This document shows positions 8,580 to 21,058 of a stretch of 64,000 nucleotides of DNA, piece after piece. This DNA comes from Dyadobacter sp. CY356 (GTDB lineage Bacteria; Bacteroidota; Bacteroidia; Cytophagales; Spirosomataceae). Each line of letters begins with the position of its first letter. Position 1 is the first letter of the stretch. Made by a program: the position numbers and the translations under genes. The stretch is taken from NCBI RefSeq assembly GCF_021440195.1, contig NZ_JAJTSZ010000003.1, forward strand, positions 186,001 through 250,000, given 5' to 3'. Below the pieces are notes generated by a model that did no database searches, was not told the DNA's origin, and saw nothing but the letters and a program-made list of their open reading frames with translations.

Positions 8580-8599
8580 GTGCTAAAAAAACAAAAGAC

Positions 8600-9169
8600 A
8601 TGCCCGAGTATAACTCCGCCGTTCTTCATGAACTACTCGACGGCTGTTTGAAAAAGAACCGCCGTAGTCAGGAGCTGTTGTATAAGCAGTTTTATGGCTA
8701 TGCCATGAGCATTTGTTTGCGTTATACACGGAGCCGGGAAGAGGCAAAGGAGATTTTGAATGATGGGTTTTTAAAGGTTTTTACAAAGCTGGATAGTTTT
8801 GACCAGAGTCGTTCTTTTAAAAATTGGCTGAGCAGGATAATGATTAATACCGCACTGGATCATTACCGGCACGAAATCCGTCATGAAGTTTTAGATGATG
8901 TTGAAGCTGCGGATCAGGTATTTGTAGATGAAACAGTAATTACTAAAATGGCACATGAAGAGATTATCGGATTGATACAGGAACTGACGCCGGCATACAG
9001 GCTGGTTTTTAGTTTGGCTGTAATAGACGGTTACACACACGAAGAGATTGCCGAGCAATTAAACATTTCCGTTGGCGCGTCAAAGTCGAATTTGTCGCGG
9101 GCCAGGGAAAAATTGAGAATGATGCTATCCAAAATAAATATAGACAATTATGAAAGAGTTTCCAGATGA
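8600..9169 (+). CDS. RNA polymerase ECF sigma factor
   Basis: A 189-residue sigma-70 family protein with only regions 2 and 4. Region 2 spans about residues 22-90 (LLYKQFYGYAMSICLRYTRS, then EEAKEILNDGFLKVFTKL, the core-binding and -10 recognition helices). Region 4 spans about 120-175 with a helix-turn-helix (HEEIAEQLNISVGASKSNLS). It directs RNA polymerase to a small envelope-related regulon. The next gene starts inside its last seven codons, in another frame, and carries an anti-sigma-like cytoplasmic end, so the two are almost certainly a regulator pair. It has an ECF-like promoter of its own. Confidence 0.93.
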   Translation: MPEYNSAVLHELLDGCLKKNRRSQELLYKQFYGYAMSICLRYTRSREEAKEILNDGFLKVFTKLDSFDQSRSFKNWLSRIMINTALDHYRHEIRHEVLDDVEAADQVFVDETVITKMAHEEIIGLIQELTPAYRLVFSLAVIDGYTHEEIAEQLNISVGASKSNLSRAREKLRMMLSKINIDNYERVSR

Positions 9170-10739
9170 CGAACTGGACAAGCTCTTCAGAAAGTCTGCG
9201 GAAGAGCTTGATTCGAATTTTGATCCGGAGGATTGGAATGCGTTAAGAAACAGGTTAGACGAAAATGACGGAAGAACACCTGCTGCTTGGTTTAAAAAAT
9301 GGTGGCCGGCCGGAATGCTTGCGCTTTTGATGCTGGCAGGTTTGACAACTTATTTGTTGACAAATGAAGAAGGAAATGTGGATAAGGCTGTGGTTAAGAA
9401 TGAAAATCAATTCCCTGAATCAGCAGTTTTAAACAAAAAACAGAATACTGGAATAGCTGAGAAATCAGAAAATGACACAGCGGATACAAAATCGGCTGGA
9501 ATTGAAAATGATATAAAAAATGCGTTTGAACTAAGATCAGGTAAGGATTTATCAACAGTTGCTGGAAAACAAACAGATTCCAAATCAGCTTCTTCGGAAG
9601 AAAGAAAGGTATTGGCCAGTGGTTCAAAGAATGCGGAGACAGACCACTTGAATAAATCTGAAAACGAATTAGAAGGAATATCCAATAATAAAAACAGGAT
9701 TGCGAAATCGGAGAACGGAAAGATACTGCCCCGGCGCCGGTCTAAGGCAGGCGGAGTGTACTTAGCACCAAACCATTCTATTGGGAGAAGGGGCGACGGG
9801 GCATTTTTATCTGATCCCGATTTGAAGATTGATGGATTTTTAAAACAGGATTTTAAAAAAACAAATCCGGAAAAGCTGTATCAGGAAATCCCAAATCTTA
9901 TGGATTCTGGAATACCGAAGAATAGTAAAAACAATTTTCCAATTGATCGTAAAGAGGTAGAGAATGTGTTAAACACATCAGGTACTGATGAATTAAGCCG
10001 ATTAAATATTTCTGCCAGCAATTTAAAATCCAGATCACTGGTATGGAAAAAGTCAAATTCGTTACCAGAAATTGAAGTGAAGGAAGCTGATATTCTACCG
10101 GTTTCTGAACCAGTTAAAGCAGTCGGCGAAAAAGAGGCAACGCCAAAATTCGCCGTACGTTTTAGTTATTCGCCTGATATCAGCAGTGTAGGATTAAAGA
10201 ATTTCACCAAACCGGGAACGGCAGTTTCGCTATTAGTTGAATACGCGGTTTTGAAGAAATTGTATATTCAGACGGGTGTCGCCAGAAGTTCAAAGGTTTA
10301 TAAAGCGGAAGGTGGTGAGTATGAGTGGCCGAGCAGTTGGAATGATCAGACTGTCAGACCTTACAGTACTGATGGGACATGTAAAGTAATCGAGATTCCT
10401 TTAAATCTTAGGTATGACATCTTTCAGGGGACACATTCAAGATGGTTTGCAGGAGCAGGAGCTTCTTCTTATTACATGCAAAACGAAAAGTATGATTATA
10501 ATTATAAGCCAAATGCAACCGGAGTAAAGTGGCCCGGCTGGGAAGGTTCAACAGGCTGGTACTGGCTCAGTCACATCAATGCTTCGGCAGGATATGAGTA
10601 CCGGGTTTCAAAAAATTTATCACTTTTAGCAGAACCTTATGTGCGGATTCCGGTTAAGAAAGTTGGCTTTGGAAAAGTAGATTTATTCACGACCGGCGTG
10701 TGGTTTTCAATAAGATACACCCCTCTTTTTAAAAAATAA
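9150..10739 (+). CDS. Anti-sigma-like membrane protein with C-terminal beta-barrel-like domain
   Basis: The start codon lies 20 bases inside the sigma gene. Residues 1-50 are cytoplasmic in character (DDELDKLFRKSAEELDSNFD, then PEDWNALRNRLDE), like the short N-terminal ends of Bacteroidota anti-sigma factors. One membrane helix follows (about 51-71, WWPAGMLALLMLAGLTTYLLT without its last residue). A long polar linker of about 260 residues, rich in Lys, Glu, Asn and Ser, leads to a C-terminal region (about 333-529) with alternating beta strands typical of small outer-membrane barrels (FAVRFSYSPDI, LLVEYAVLKKLYIQTGV, LNLRYDIFQG, VWFSIRYTPLFKK). If correct, the protein spans from cytoplasm to outer membrane. 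The functional assignment rests on context. Confidence 0.75.
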   Translation: MKEFPDDELDKLFRKSAEELDSNFDPEDWNALRNRLDENDGRTPAAWFKKWWPAGMLALLMLAGLTTYLLTNEEGNVDKAVVKNENQFPESAVLNKKQNTGIAEKSENDTADTKSAGIENDIKNAFELRSGKDLSTVAGKQTDSKSASSEERKVLASGSKNAETDHLNKSENELEGISNNKNRIAKSENGKILPRRRSKAGGVYLAPNHSIGRRGDGAFLSDPDLKIDGFLKQDFKKTNPEKLYQEIPNLMDSGIPKNSKNNFPIDRKEVENVLNTSGTDELSRLNISASNLKSRSLVWKKSNSLPEIEVKEADILPVSEPVKAVGEKEATPKFAVRFSYSPDISSVGLKNFTKPGTAVSLLVEYAVLKKLYIQTGVARSSKVYKAEGGEYEWPSSWNDQTVRPYSTDGTCKVIEIPLNLRYDIFQGTHSRWFAGAGASSYYMQNEKYDYNYKPNATGVKWPGWEGSTGWYWLSHINASAGYEYRVSKNLSLLAEPYVRIPVKKVGFGKVDLFTTGVWFSIRYTPLFKK

Positions 10740-10830
10740 CAAGGTCTGTACAGATCATTTTGTCAATTCCTGCAAAATCGGGAAACAGGAAAAGTATGTC
10801 CAAATTTTCACTAACCTACTTAATATTATC

Positions 10831-11355
10831 ATGAACACTTCGCAAAAAGAAACAATGAAAAGAGGAGAATTTCTAAGGAGCCTGAGCCTCGGAACATCAA
10901 CATTAATGGCCTTTTACTGCATGGGAACGATGACCTCGTGCAGCTCCGGAGAAATGGATCCTTTAACAACAACAACACCTACTACACCGACAACGGGAAC
11001 CGGAACATCTGGTTTAACCGGAAATGCAACGACTTCTGCCGGAGCGATCAGCTTTACTGTTGATCTTACAAATGCAACCTATTCCAAATTGAAAACGGCT
11101 GGTTCTTATATTATCATCGGCGATTTGATCGTGGCACTTTCCACGACAAATACTTATGCAGCACTTTCCAAGGTATGTACGCACGAAGGAACAACGGTCC
11201 AATACAGAAGTTCTGAAAATGATATCTATTGTTCCAATCACGGATCAGAATTTAATCTGACAGGCGCAGTAGATAAAGGCCCGGCAGTGGCCGCTCTGAA
11301 AGCTTACAAGACCGTGCTCTCAACAGATGGTAACACTTTAACCGTATCAGCATAA
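10831..11355 (+). CDS. Rieske [2Fe-2S] lipoprotein
   Basis: A 174-residue protein with both Rieske cluster motifs: C116-T-H118 and C134-S-N-H137, spaced CxH-x15-CxxH. The two extra disulfide cysteines of cytochrome bc1 Rieske proteins are absent, so it is not a bc1 subunit by this criterion. The N-terminus has a degenerate twin-arginine-like pattern (KRGEFLRSLS), a hydrophobic segment and a cysteine at 37 (TMTSC) that may be lipidated, then a Thr/Pro/Gly linker (about 44-64). It would be an electron carrier tethered in the periplasm. It is first in a tight trio with a DUF5777 protein (11-base gap) and a YceI protein. ATG at 10855 is an alternative start. Confidence 0.88.
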   Translation: MNTSQKETMKRGEFLRSLSLGTSTLMAFYCMGTMTSCSSGEMDPLTTTTPTTPTTGTGTSGLTGNATTSAGAISFTVDLTNATYSKLKTAGSYIIIGDLIVALSTTNTYAALSKVCTHEGTTVQYRSSENDIYCSNHGSEFNLTGAVDKGPAVAALKAYKTVLSTDGNTLTVSA

Positions 11356-11366
11356 TCTTGAAAACA

Positions 11367-12269
11367 ATGAAAGCACTCCGCCTCGCAATCATTTTATTTT
11401 TTCCGGTAACTGTTCTGCACGCCCAGAATGACTTACTCGGGGAATTGAACAAACTGGATAGTAACACAACCGTTCCTGTCGAGGCTACTTTTAAATCCAC
11501 AAGAATCATAAACGGGCATTCTGTGGAAACGGTGAAGAAAAACCATATGGATTTCCGGATTTCTCACCGTTTTGGGCGGCTGAATTCTGGTTCCTACCAA
11601 CTATACGGATTGGACCAGGCAACGCTGAGATTAGGATTTGAATACGGACTTACCGATGATCTGATGATCGGTGTTGGAAGAAGTACAGAGCAAAAAGCAT
11701 TTGACTTTTTTGCCAAATATCGATTGTTAAAACAAACTTCCGGAGCCAAAGTTATTCCGGTTTCTGTTACACTTTTTGCAAGCAGTGCCATCCGGACTTT
11801 GAGGCCGGTTTCGGATGAGGAAATACCAAGGACTTTCCAGAATAAGCTTACCTACGTGTATCAGGCCCTGATAGCCCGGAAATTCAGTGAAAAACTCTCT
11901 TTGCAAATTACACCAACCTATCTATATCGAAACCTGCCTGAACTGACGGGAGAGGAGCGGGGTCTTTTCTCCCTTGGTTTAGGTGGCCGGTTAAAGATCA
12001 GCAAACGGGTTTCTGTTAACGCAGAATATTTCTGGACAGCCCGAAATAACAGTTCCCTTCCATACCATGATTCTATGGCATTGGGTGTTGATATTGATAC
12101 AGGTGGCCACGTTTTTCAGCTTCATTTTACCAATTCTCTGGGCATGATCGAAAAGCAATTTATTGGTGAGACAACCGGAAGCTGGGGCAAAGGTGATGTG
12201 CACTATGGCTTCAATATTTCCAGGACTTTCAGTTTTGACAAAAAAGCAAGAGGAAAGGTTAATTACTAA
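11367..12269 (+). CDS. DUF5777 family outer-membrane beta-barrel protein
   Basis: The ATG at 11367 gives about 300 residues starting with a signal peptide (ALRLAIILFFPVTVLHAQ); a TTG three codons upstream is less likely. Recognisable DUF5777 features are FRISHRFGRLNSGSYQLYGL (about 55-74) and LRLGFEYGLTDDLMIGVGRS (about 77-96), then many amphipathic strands ending in a barrel-like C-terminus. The family has no known function. Its place between a Rieske lipoprotein and a YceI protein, with gaps of only 11 bases on both sides, means the three are co-transcribed and probably work in one envelope process, possibly electron or lipid-quinone handling (inference). Confidence 0.85.
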   Translation: MKALRLAIILFFPVTVLHAQNDLLGELNKLDSNTTVPVEATFKSTRIINGHSVETVKKNHMDFRISHRFGRLNSGSYQLYGLDQATLRLGFEYGLTDDLMIGVGRSTEQKAFDFFAKYRLLKQTSGAKVIPVSVTLFASSAIRTLRPVSDEEIPRTFQNKLTYVYQALIARKFSEKLSLQITPTYLYRNLPELTGEERGLFSLGLGGRLKISKRVSVNAEYFWTARNNSSLPYHDSMALGVDIDTGGHVFQLHFTNSLGMIEKQFIGETTGSWGKGDVHYGFNISRTFSFDKKARGKVNY

Positions 12270-12280
12270 ACACGAGATTT

Positions 12281-12847
12281 ATGAAACGACATATAGTCCT
12301 GAGCGTAATCTTTTTGATGACGATTTCGGGAATATCCGGCAAAGCTTTTGCGCAGGGAGGGATGTTCGCAACGGCGACCGGCAATACACGTTTTTCGTCA
12401 GAAACCCCGATGGAAAACATTTATGCCGAAAATAAGAAAACGCAGGTTTTACTTAATACCGGAACAGGCGAAATTGCTATCCGAATGACGATGCGTGATT
12501 TTGTTTTTCCAAACAAACTGATGCAGGAACATTTTAATGAAAATTATATGGAGTCTGCGAAATATCCGACAGGGACATTCAGCGGGAAACTTGACCAGAC
12601 AATTGATTTTACAAAAGATGGTACTTATGATGCTTCTGTAACCGGAAGTTTCACCATTCACGGCGTGGCTAAAACAAGAACGATTAAGGGAAAACTGAAA
12701 GTAGAAGGATCAAAAATTACGATTAGTTCTGACTTTGAAGTGGCGCTGACGGATCATAAAATTGAAGTTCCTTCCATCGTTTTTGTTAAAATCGCGCAGT
12801 CTATAAAAGTAAAATCTGAATACATCCTTGCTCCATATAAAAAGTAA
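12281..12847 (+). CDS. YceI family periplasmic protein
   Basis: A 188-residue exported protein: signal peptide at residues 1-25 (LSVIFLMTISGISGKAFAQ) followed by the YceI lipocalin-like fold. Typical segments are MRDFVFPNKLMQEHFNENYM, KYPTGTFSGKL, VTGSFTIHGVAKTRTIKGKL and ISSDFEVALTDHKIEVP. YceI proteins bind long isoprenoid chains such as polyprenyl-quinone in a beta-barrel pocket. It is the last gene of the Rieske-DUF5777-YceI trio. The pocket ligand in this protein is unknown. The gene converges on the GH2 gene with a gap of only 28 bases. Confidence 0.92.
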   Translation: MKRHIVLSVIFLMTISGISGKAFAQGGMFATATGNTRFSSETPMENIYAENKKTQVLLNTGTGEIAIRMTMRDFVFPNKLMQEHFNENYMESAKYPTGTFSGKLDQTIDFTKDGTYDASVTGSFTIHGVAKTRTIKGKLKVEGSKITISSDFEVALTDHKIEVPSIVFVKIAQSIKVKSEYILAPYKK

Positions 12848-12875
12848 CAAAGGCTGTATTCAGGTTAGTGAAAGT

Positions 12876-16391
<3,516 letters not shown>

Positions 16392-16494
16392 TTAAAAGTA
16401 GGTTTAAACAAAAAGAAACCATGTTTAAAAACGCCTGCAATTGCCGTTTTATTTCGATTATGCTTTTATTTGTCCTCTCATATAAAATCTGATT

Positions 16495-17274
16495 ATGCTG
16501 TTAGCTGTCGATGTTGGTAATACGGATACTGTTTTTGGGCTATACAAAACCGGCGTGTGGGAACATGTCTGGCGTGAACGATCGCTGGCCCAGGAAAGTG
16601 AGTCGCACTACGCGTCGAAGCTAATGCTGCATTTTCTGGAAGCAGGAATTTCATTCAATGAGGTGAAAACGGTGGTTTTGAGCAGTGTTGTTCCTGCACT
16701 TACTCCTGTCATACAGAAAATGCTCCGGTCACTGTTTGGTGATGATACGATTGTTGTCGGCCCCAATACCTTTCCCGGATTGACTATTGCAATCGATCAT
16801 CCACACGAATTGGGCGCGGATTTAATTGCCAATGCCGTTGCGGTAATTACACGTTACCAGCAAAACTGTGTTGTAGTTGATTTTGGTACCGCATTAACTT
16901 TTACAACCGTTTCCAAAGAAGGTGAAATTTTAGGGGTCGCCATTTTGCCCGGACTGTTAACCGCCGTAAAAGCATTGTTTGCCAATACTGCGCAACTCCC
17001 GGAAGTTCCTTTAAAATTACCAGAATCTGCTATTGGAAAAAATACAGTACAATCCATTCAGGCAGGTATTTTACTCGGATATGAAGGTCTGGTAAAATCG
17101 CTGATCCAGCGTATTCGTGCAGAAATGGGTGGGCAATGTATCGCCGTAGCCACCGGCGGATTATCTTCAATTATCGATACACTCCGCGATGAATTTGTTG
17201 AAATTGACAGGAAACTCACGTTGGACGGATTGCGTATTATCGGAGAAAAAGTGGGCGGCAAGATTACAAATTAA
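16495..17274 (+). CDS. coaX: Type III pantothenate kinase
   Basis: This enzyme phosphorylates pantothenate, the first step of coenzyme A synthesis. The 259 residues show the ASKHA fold of CoaX: phosphate-binding LAVDVGNTDTVFGLY at the start, HELGADLIANAVAV in the middle (about 101-114), VVDFGTALTFTTV (about 125-137) and the glycine motif AVATGGLSSII near residue 220. The length matches the family. The gene stands alone on the plus strand and its 3' end overlaps the convergent GGCT-fold gene by 11 bases. Confidence 0.95.
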   Translation: MLLAVDVGNTDTVFGLYKTGVWEHVWRERSLAQESESHYASKLMLHFLEAGISFNEVKTVVLSSVVPALTPVIQKMLRSLFGDDTIVVGPNTFPGLTIAIDHPHELGADLIANAVAVITRYQQNCVVVDFGTALTFTTVSKEGEILGVAILPGLLTAVKALFANTAQLPEVPLKLPESAIGKNTVQSIQAGILLGYEGLVKSLIQRIRAEMGGQCIAVATGGLSSIIDTLRDEFVEIDRKLTLDGLRIIGEKVGGKITN

Positions 17275-17671
17275 CCTGCCGGAAATCTCCGCTTTCAATG
17301 ATTTCAAGGTCTGTGGTATCCTGATTGTAAAGATAAATCCAGCAATTTATAGTAGATCCGTCGGTCATTAAAACCGGAATGATCTTACGCAGATAAAGAC
17401 TTTTCTCTTCGTCGTCAAAAACATCTTCATACTCGTCCAGTTCAGGGAAAAGAATTTCCGGAACTGTGATTTTATATACTTCGCCAAAAATCCGGCTTTG
17501 ATTTTCCTCTTCATAAACCGCACCAGGGTACCAGTCAATTTTATACAGCGTTCCCGGGAATGATCCTTTCCCTGTAAATGTTGATAAGGTATGGAGGCGC
17601 TCGGCAAATGGATTGCTAAATCCCTGCATCAGTGTCCCGTATGTAAACAGAAAATCAGCGTGTGAAGGCAT
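17264..17671 (-). CDS. Gamma-glutamylcyclotransferase-fold protein (AIG2-like)
   Basis: The 135-residue protein has the GGCT fold: FLFTYGTLMQGFSNPF at residues 8-23 carries the YGTLxxG substrate loop, GTLYKIDWYPGAVYEE and IFGEVYKI follow, and LDEYEDVF (about 77-84) holds the acidic residue expected at the active site. Enzymes of this fold release 5-oxoproline from gamma-glutamyl compounds, but many members are uncharacterised, so the substrate here is open. It converges on coaX with an 11-base overlap of the coding ends. Confidence 0.85.
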   Translation of the reverse strand: MPSHADFLFTYGTLMQGFSNPFAERLHTLSTFTGKGSFPGTLYKIDWYPGAVYEEENQSRIFGEVYKITVPEILFPELDEYEDVFDDEEKSLYLRKIIPVLMTDGSTINCWIYLYNQDTTDLEIIESGDFRQVNL

Positions 17672-17821
17672 AGAAATAAAATAGTTTAATTCCTTCTGTT
17701 AATAGTAATAAATTATAGAATTTTTCGATTCTAATATATATTCTGTAACTGTTATTAACTATTCGGAATGGGATTTTTCTTATATTTACGTGTAAAGCTC
17801 TTCATCTAACCCAGAATTGAT

Positions 17822-19282
17822 ATGTACGAAAAGAATCTTGGTACTAAACAAAAGGCGTTAAGAATTAATCTCGACCGTCGGATTTATGGCTCATTTGCTG
17901 AAATCGGCGCAGGGCAGGAGACAGCAGCATTTTTTTTCAAATCAGGTGGTGCATCGGGTACGGTGGCCAAAACCATGTCGGCCTATGACATGACTTTCAG
18001 TGACGCAATTTACGGAACAGAGGAAGGCGGGCGTTACGTAGTGGAGTCAAGGCTGATGAAAATGTTGAACCGGGAATATAATCTTGTTGAAAAACGTCTT
18101 CAGGAAAAACGGGGTTCAGAAAGCCAGTTTTTTGCTTTTGCTAATACGGTTGTTGCTTTAAATTTTCAAAAAACGAATGAATCGCATGGCTGGATAGGCC
18201 TTCAGTTTCAGTTAACACCACTCGGACCGTCAAATTATGTCGTGATTCACGTACGTATGCGGGATGACGAAAATCTTCTTCAGCAGCAGGCTTTGGGGAT
18301 AATCGGCGTTAATTTGATGTATGGCTGTTTCTTTTATCATAAATCTCCTGAAACTTTGTTGTTGTCCCTAATGGACGATTTAACACCGGATCGTATTGAA
18401 ATTGATATGGTTCGTTTCAGCGGGCCGGATTTTGTGAAGGTTGATAACCGTTTGATGAGCCTTCGTCTGGTTAAGAACGGTTTTACCGATGCAGCACTTT
18501 TTGGTTCTGATGGTGGCGTTTTGCAGCCTTCGGAAGCCTTATACAAAAAACATATTCTGATGATGCGTGGCCGTTTGCGCCCGATCACCAATGTGCATAT
18601 TGATTTGATCAGTAACGGACAAAAGCAGTTTTTAGCTGAGCCTGATGTGGACGAATCCAAGGTGGTTCTTGTTTCTGAGCTGACTTTACACAACCTGAAA
18701 GGTTCTGACAAGGATATTGACGAAAAGGATTTTCTTGACCGTGTGGATATCCTGTGCTCGCTTGGGCATATGGTAATGATATCCAACCACCACGAATATT
18801 TCCGTTTGGTTGCTTACCTTTCCCGTTTGTCGAAATTAAAAGCCGGCTTGCTTTTGGGAAGTCCGAGCTTGCAGGATATTTTTGATGAAAAACATTATGA
18901 GTTTCTTCCGGGTGGTATTTTAGAATCCTTTGCAACACTTTTCAGTCGTAAAGTGAAACTGTTTATTTATCCGACCTTACAGCCGGATGGCTCGGTGTAT
19001 AGTTGCGAGAATTTCATTGTTGATGACCATCTGCGTCCGTTATTCCAATACCTGATCATCAATAATAAAATTGAGGATATAATTAATTATAATAAAGAAC
19101 ATATGCATATTACAACGGATAGTGTTCTTGAAAAGATAAAAAGAGGAGAGCCTGGATGGGAAAACCTCGTGCCGGAAAATGTAGCAAAAATTATCAAAGA
19201 AAAATCACTTTTTGGATTACCAAGCGAGGAATCAAACACCAATGTGGTGAAGTCTATTCATCAGGTGGTTGGTAATATGTAG
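17822..19282 (+). CDS. Conserved protein of unknown function
   Basis: A 486-residue soluble protein with no signal peptide or membrane helix. The segment YGSFAEIGAGQETAAFFFKS (about residues 22-41), then GGASGTVAKTMSAYDMTFSD and AIYG, is a highly conserved block that I recognise from many Bacteroidota proteins. Their database names are inconsistent (TonB-dependent receptor, nicotinate-nucleotide adenylyltransferase), and nothing here supports a receptor: there is no plug, barrel or signal. A later part (VVLVSELTLHNLKGSDKDID and VDILCSLGHMVMISNHHEYF) is also well conserved in the family. A glycine-rich loop (GAGQE, GGASGT) could bind a phosphate. It is followed after 24 bases by an FG-GAP gene on the same strand. 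Confidence 0.8.
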   Translation: MYEKNLGTKQKALRINLDRRIYGSFAEIGAGQETAAFFFKSGGASGTVAKTMSAYDMTFSDAIYGTEEGGRYVVESRLMKMLNREYNLVEKRLQEKRGSESQFFAFANTVVALNFQKTNESHGWIGLQFQLTPLGPSNYVVIHVRMRDDENLLQQQALGIIGVNLMYGCFFYHKSPETLLLSLMDDLTPDRIEIDMVRFSGPDFVKVDNRLMSLRLVKNGFTDAALFGSDGGVLQPSEALYKKHILMMRGRLRPITNVHIDLISNGQKQFLAEPDVDESKVVLVSELTLHNLKGSDKDIDEKDFLDRVDILCSLGHMVMISNHHEYFRLVAYLSRLSKLKAGLLLGSPSLQDIFDEKHYEFLPGGILESFATLFSRKVKLFIYPTLQPDGSVYSCENFIVDDHLRPLFQYLIINNKIEDIINYNKEHMHITTDSVLEKIKRGEPGWENLVPENVAKIIKEKSLFGLPSEESNTNVVKSIHQVVGNM

Positions 19283-19306
19283 TAGAAATCATTGTTTATT
19301 AATTCC

Positions 19307-20794
19307 ATGTCATTCAGACAAAGTTTGCTGTTTTCAAAATCGCTGTTGTTTATTCTGGCAGTTTTGTTTCCGCTTGCAGGAATTTCTCAGACTCTGTGGT
19401 CAAAAATGCTGCCGAAGGTTTCTACTTTTTCTTCTCCCAGAGTTACCGATCTTAACCGTGATGGTGTAAAAGATATCGTGCTTGGCGTTGGCAGATTGGA
19501 ATTTATGGCCTGTGATTCGGCTATCATCGCGCTCGATGGAAAAACGGGTGCGTTGCTTTGGAAGAATCCTGCGAAGGACCAGATCTTTGGTTCCGCAATT
19601 TTGAAAGATCTGAATAAAGATGGCATTGATGATATTATCATTGGCGGAAGGGTAGGAGAGTTGCAGGCGATCAATGGAAATACCGGAGCCATTATCTGGA
19701 AATTCGATAAAAAAACGCCTTCTCAGAAAAGTAAAAAGTGGTATAATTTCTATAATCCCCAACTGATTCCGGATCAGGATGGTGATGGAATGGAAGATAT
19801 CCTGATTTCCAATGGCGGTGATGTAACTGTAAAACCTTATGATCCCAAACGTCCGGCCGGGAAACTGGCGATACTAAGTTCCGCAACCGGAAAGGTAATT
19901 GCAGAAGCCATGATGCCCGATGGAAAGGAAACCTATATGTCAGTTTCTGTTATAAAACATTTCTCAAGTGATGATTACAGAGTGATATTCGGAACCGGTG
20001 GAGAAACCATTGGCGGAAATCTTTATGTAGGGTCTTTAAAAGATATTCTGGCAGGAGATTTATCTGCTTCCGTTAAAATTGCCACAAGCCCGGACAAGGG
20101 ATTTATTGCCCCCGCAGTTTGGGTCGATATTAATGAAGATGGCATTGCTGATGTTGTAGCCAATGCCGTGGACGGTCGTGTTTTAGCTTTTGACGGCAAA
20201 ACGCTGGCACCACTTTGGAATGTTAAAATTCCCAACTCGGAAGCATATACTTCAATCGCGGTGGGCGATTTTACACCTGATAAAATTCCCGATTTCTTTG
20301 TTTCAGTCGCCAAGGGACGGTGGCCTAAACTGGAAACGACAGAACAATATATGATCAATGGAAAAAACGGTGAGGTTGCGTTCAGGGATTCTCTGGGCAA
20401 ATATCAGACAAGCACACCGGTCGTTGTCGATATAGATGAGGATGATCAGGAAGAGGTAATTATGAGCGTTAATTACGAAAACAGGGATCAGTTTGGCAGA
20501 AAAGAGTTTTTAAATACGCTGGCAGTTATTGGTTTCAGAACGAATGAAGTTGTTGAGTTAATAAAAGGGCTTCCCGGACATAATCTTTCTTCCACGCCAT
20601 GGATCGGAGACATTGATAATGACAATATGCTGGATATTGTTTTTTGCAGCAGTACAAATAAATACCGGACCTATGCTTTCGATGGTATGCAGGTTAGTCT
20701 GATCAAAACGAATATAAAAATCACGAAGCCCATCCGTTGGGGTGCTTATATGGGAACGTATTATGATGGCGTTTTCCATACAGATGGAAAATAA
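19307..20794 (+). CDS. Exported FG-GAP/VCBS repeat beta-propeller protein
   Basis: The ATG at 19307 starts a signal peptide (LLFSKSLLFILAVLFPLAGISQ); an upstream TTG would add five residues and is less likely. The mature protein is a beta-propeller of FG-GAP type with calcium-binding DxDxDG loops: DLNRDGVKDIVLG, DLNKDGIDDIIIGG, DQDGDGMEDILIS, DINEDGIADVVAN, DIDEDDQEEVIMS and DIDNDNMLDIVFC. PQQ-enzyme-like blades (ALDGKTGALLWKNP, AINGNTGAIIWKFD) are interleaved. It is probably a secreted or periplasmic binding or scaffold protein; no catalytic site is visible. It may be co-transcribed with the preceding unknown gene. Confidence 0.85.
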   Translation: MSFRQSLLFSKSLLFILAVLFPLAGISQTLWSKMLPKVSTFSSPRVTDLNRDGVKDIVLGVGRLEFMACDSAIIALDGKTGALLWKNPAKDQIFGSAILKDLNKDGIDDIIIGGRVGELQAINGNTGAIIWKFDKKTPSQKSKKWYNFYNPQLIPDQDGDGMEDILISNGGDVTVKPYDPKRPAGKLAILSSATGKVIAEAMMPDGKETYMSVSVIKHFSSDDYRVIFGTGGETIGGNLYVGSLKDILAGDLSASVKIATSPDKGFIAPAVWVDINEDGIADVVANAVDGRVLAFDGKTLAPLWNVKIPNSEAYTSIAVGDFTPDKIPDFFVSVAKGRWPKLETTEQYMINGKNGEVAFRDSLGKYQTSTPVVVDIDEDDQEEVIMSVNYENRDQFGRKEFLNTLAVIGFRTNEVVELIKGLPGHNLSSTPWIGDIDNDNMLDIVFCSSTNKYRTYAFDGMQVSLIKTNIKITKPIRWGAYMGTYYDGVFHTDGK

Positions 20795-21058
20795 TTTCAT
20801 TTGCCTTCACTTATCCTTTCTCATTTGTCCTGCCAATTTAATCCAAGCTGACAGCGGCCAAACTTATTCTATTTTAGTTTTAGGAGATTCGTCCTTTTTT
20901 GTTTTCTGTATATAATTATAATTCAAAATAATTGTATTTTTTATCAGTAACTATTCGGGGTAGAATTCTTATACGTGCGTCTAACGAGTTACTTATCAGG
21001 ACGATAAAATAGAAAAGTAATTATTTTCAAAAGAACGAAATTCCTAAATCTATATCTC

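Noticed and set aside
8416..8601. Open frame of 61 codons on the minus strand before the sigma gene
   Set aside because: It covers the promoter region of the sigma gene and its composition is not protein-like.
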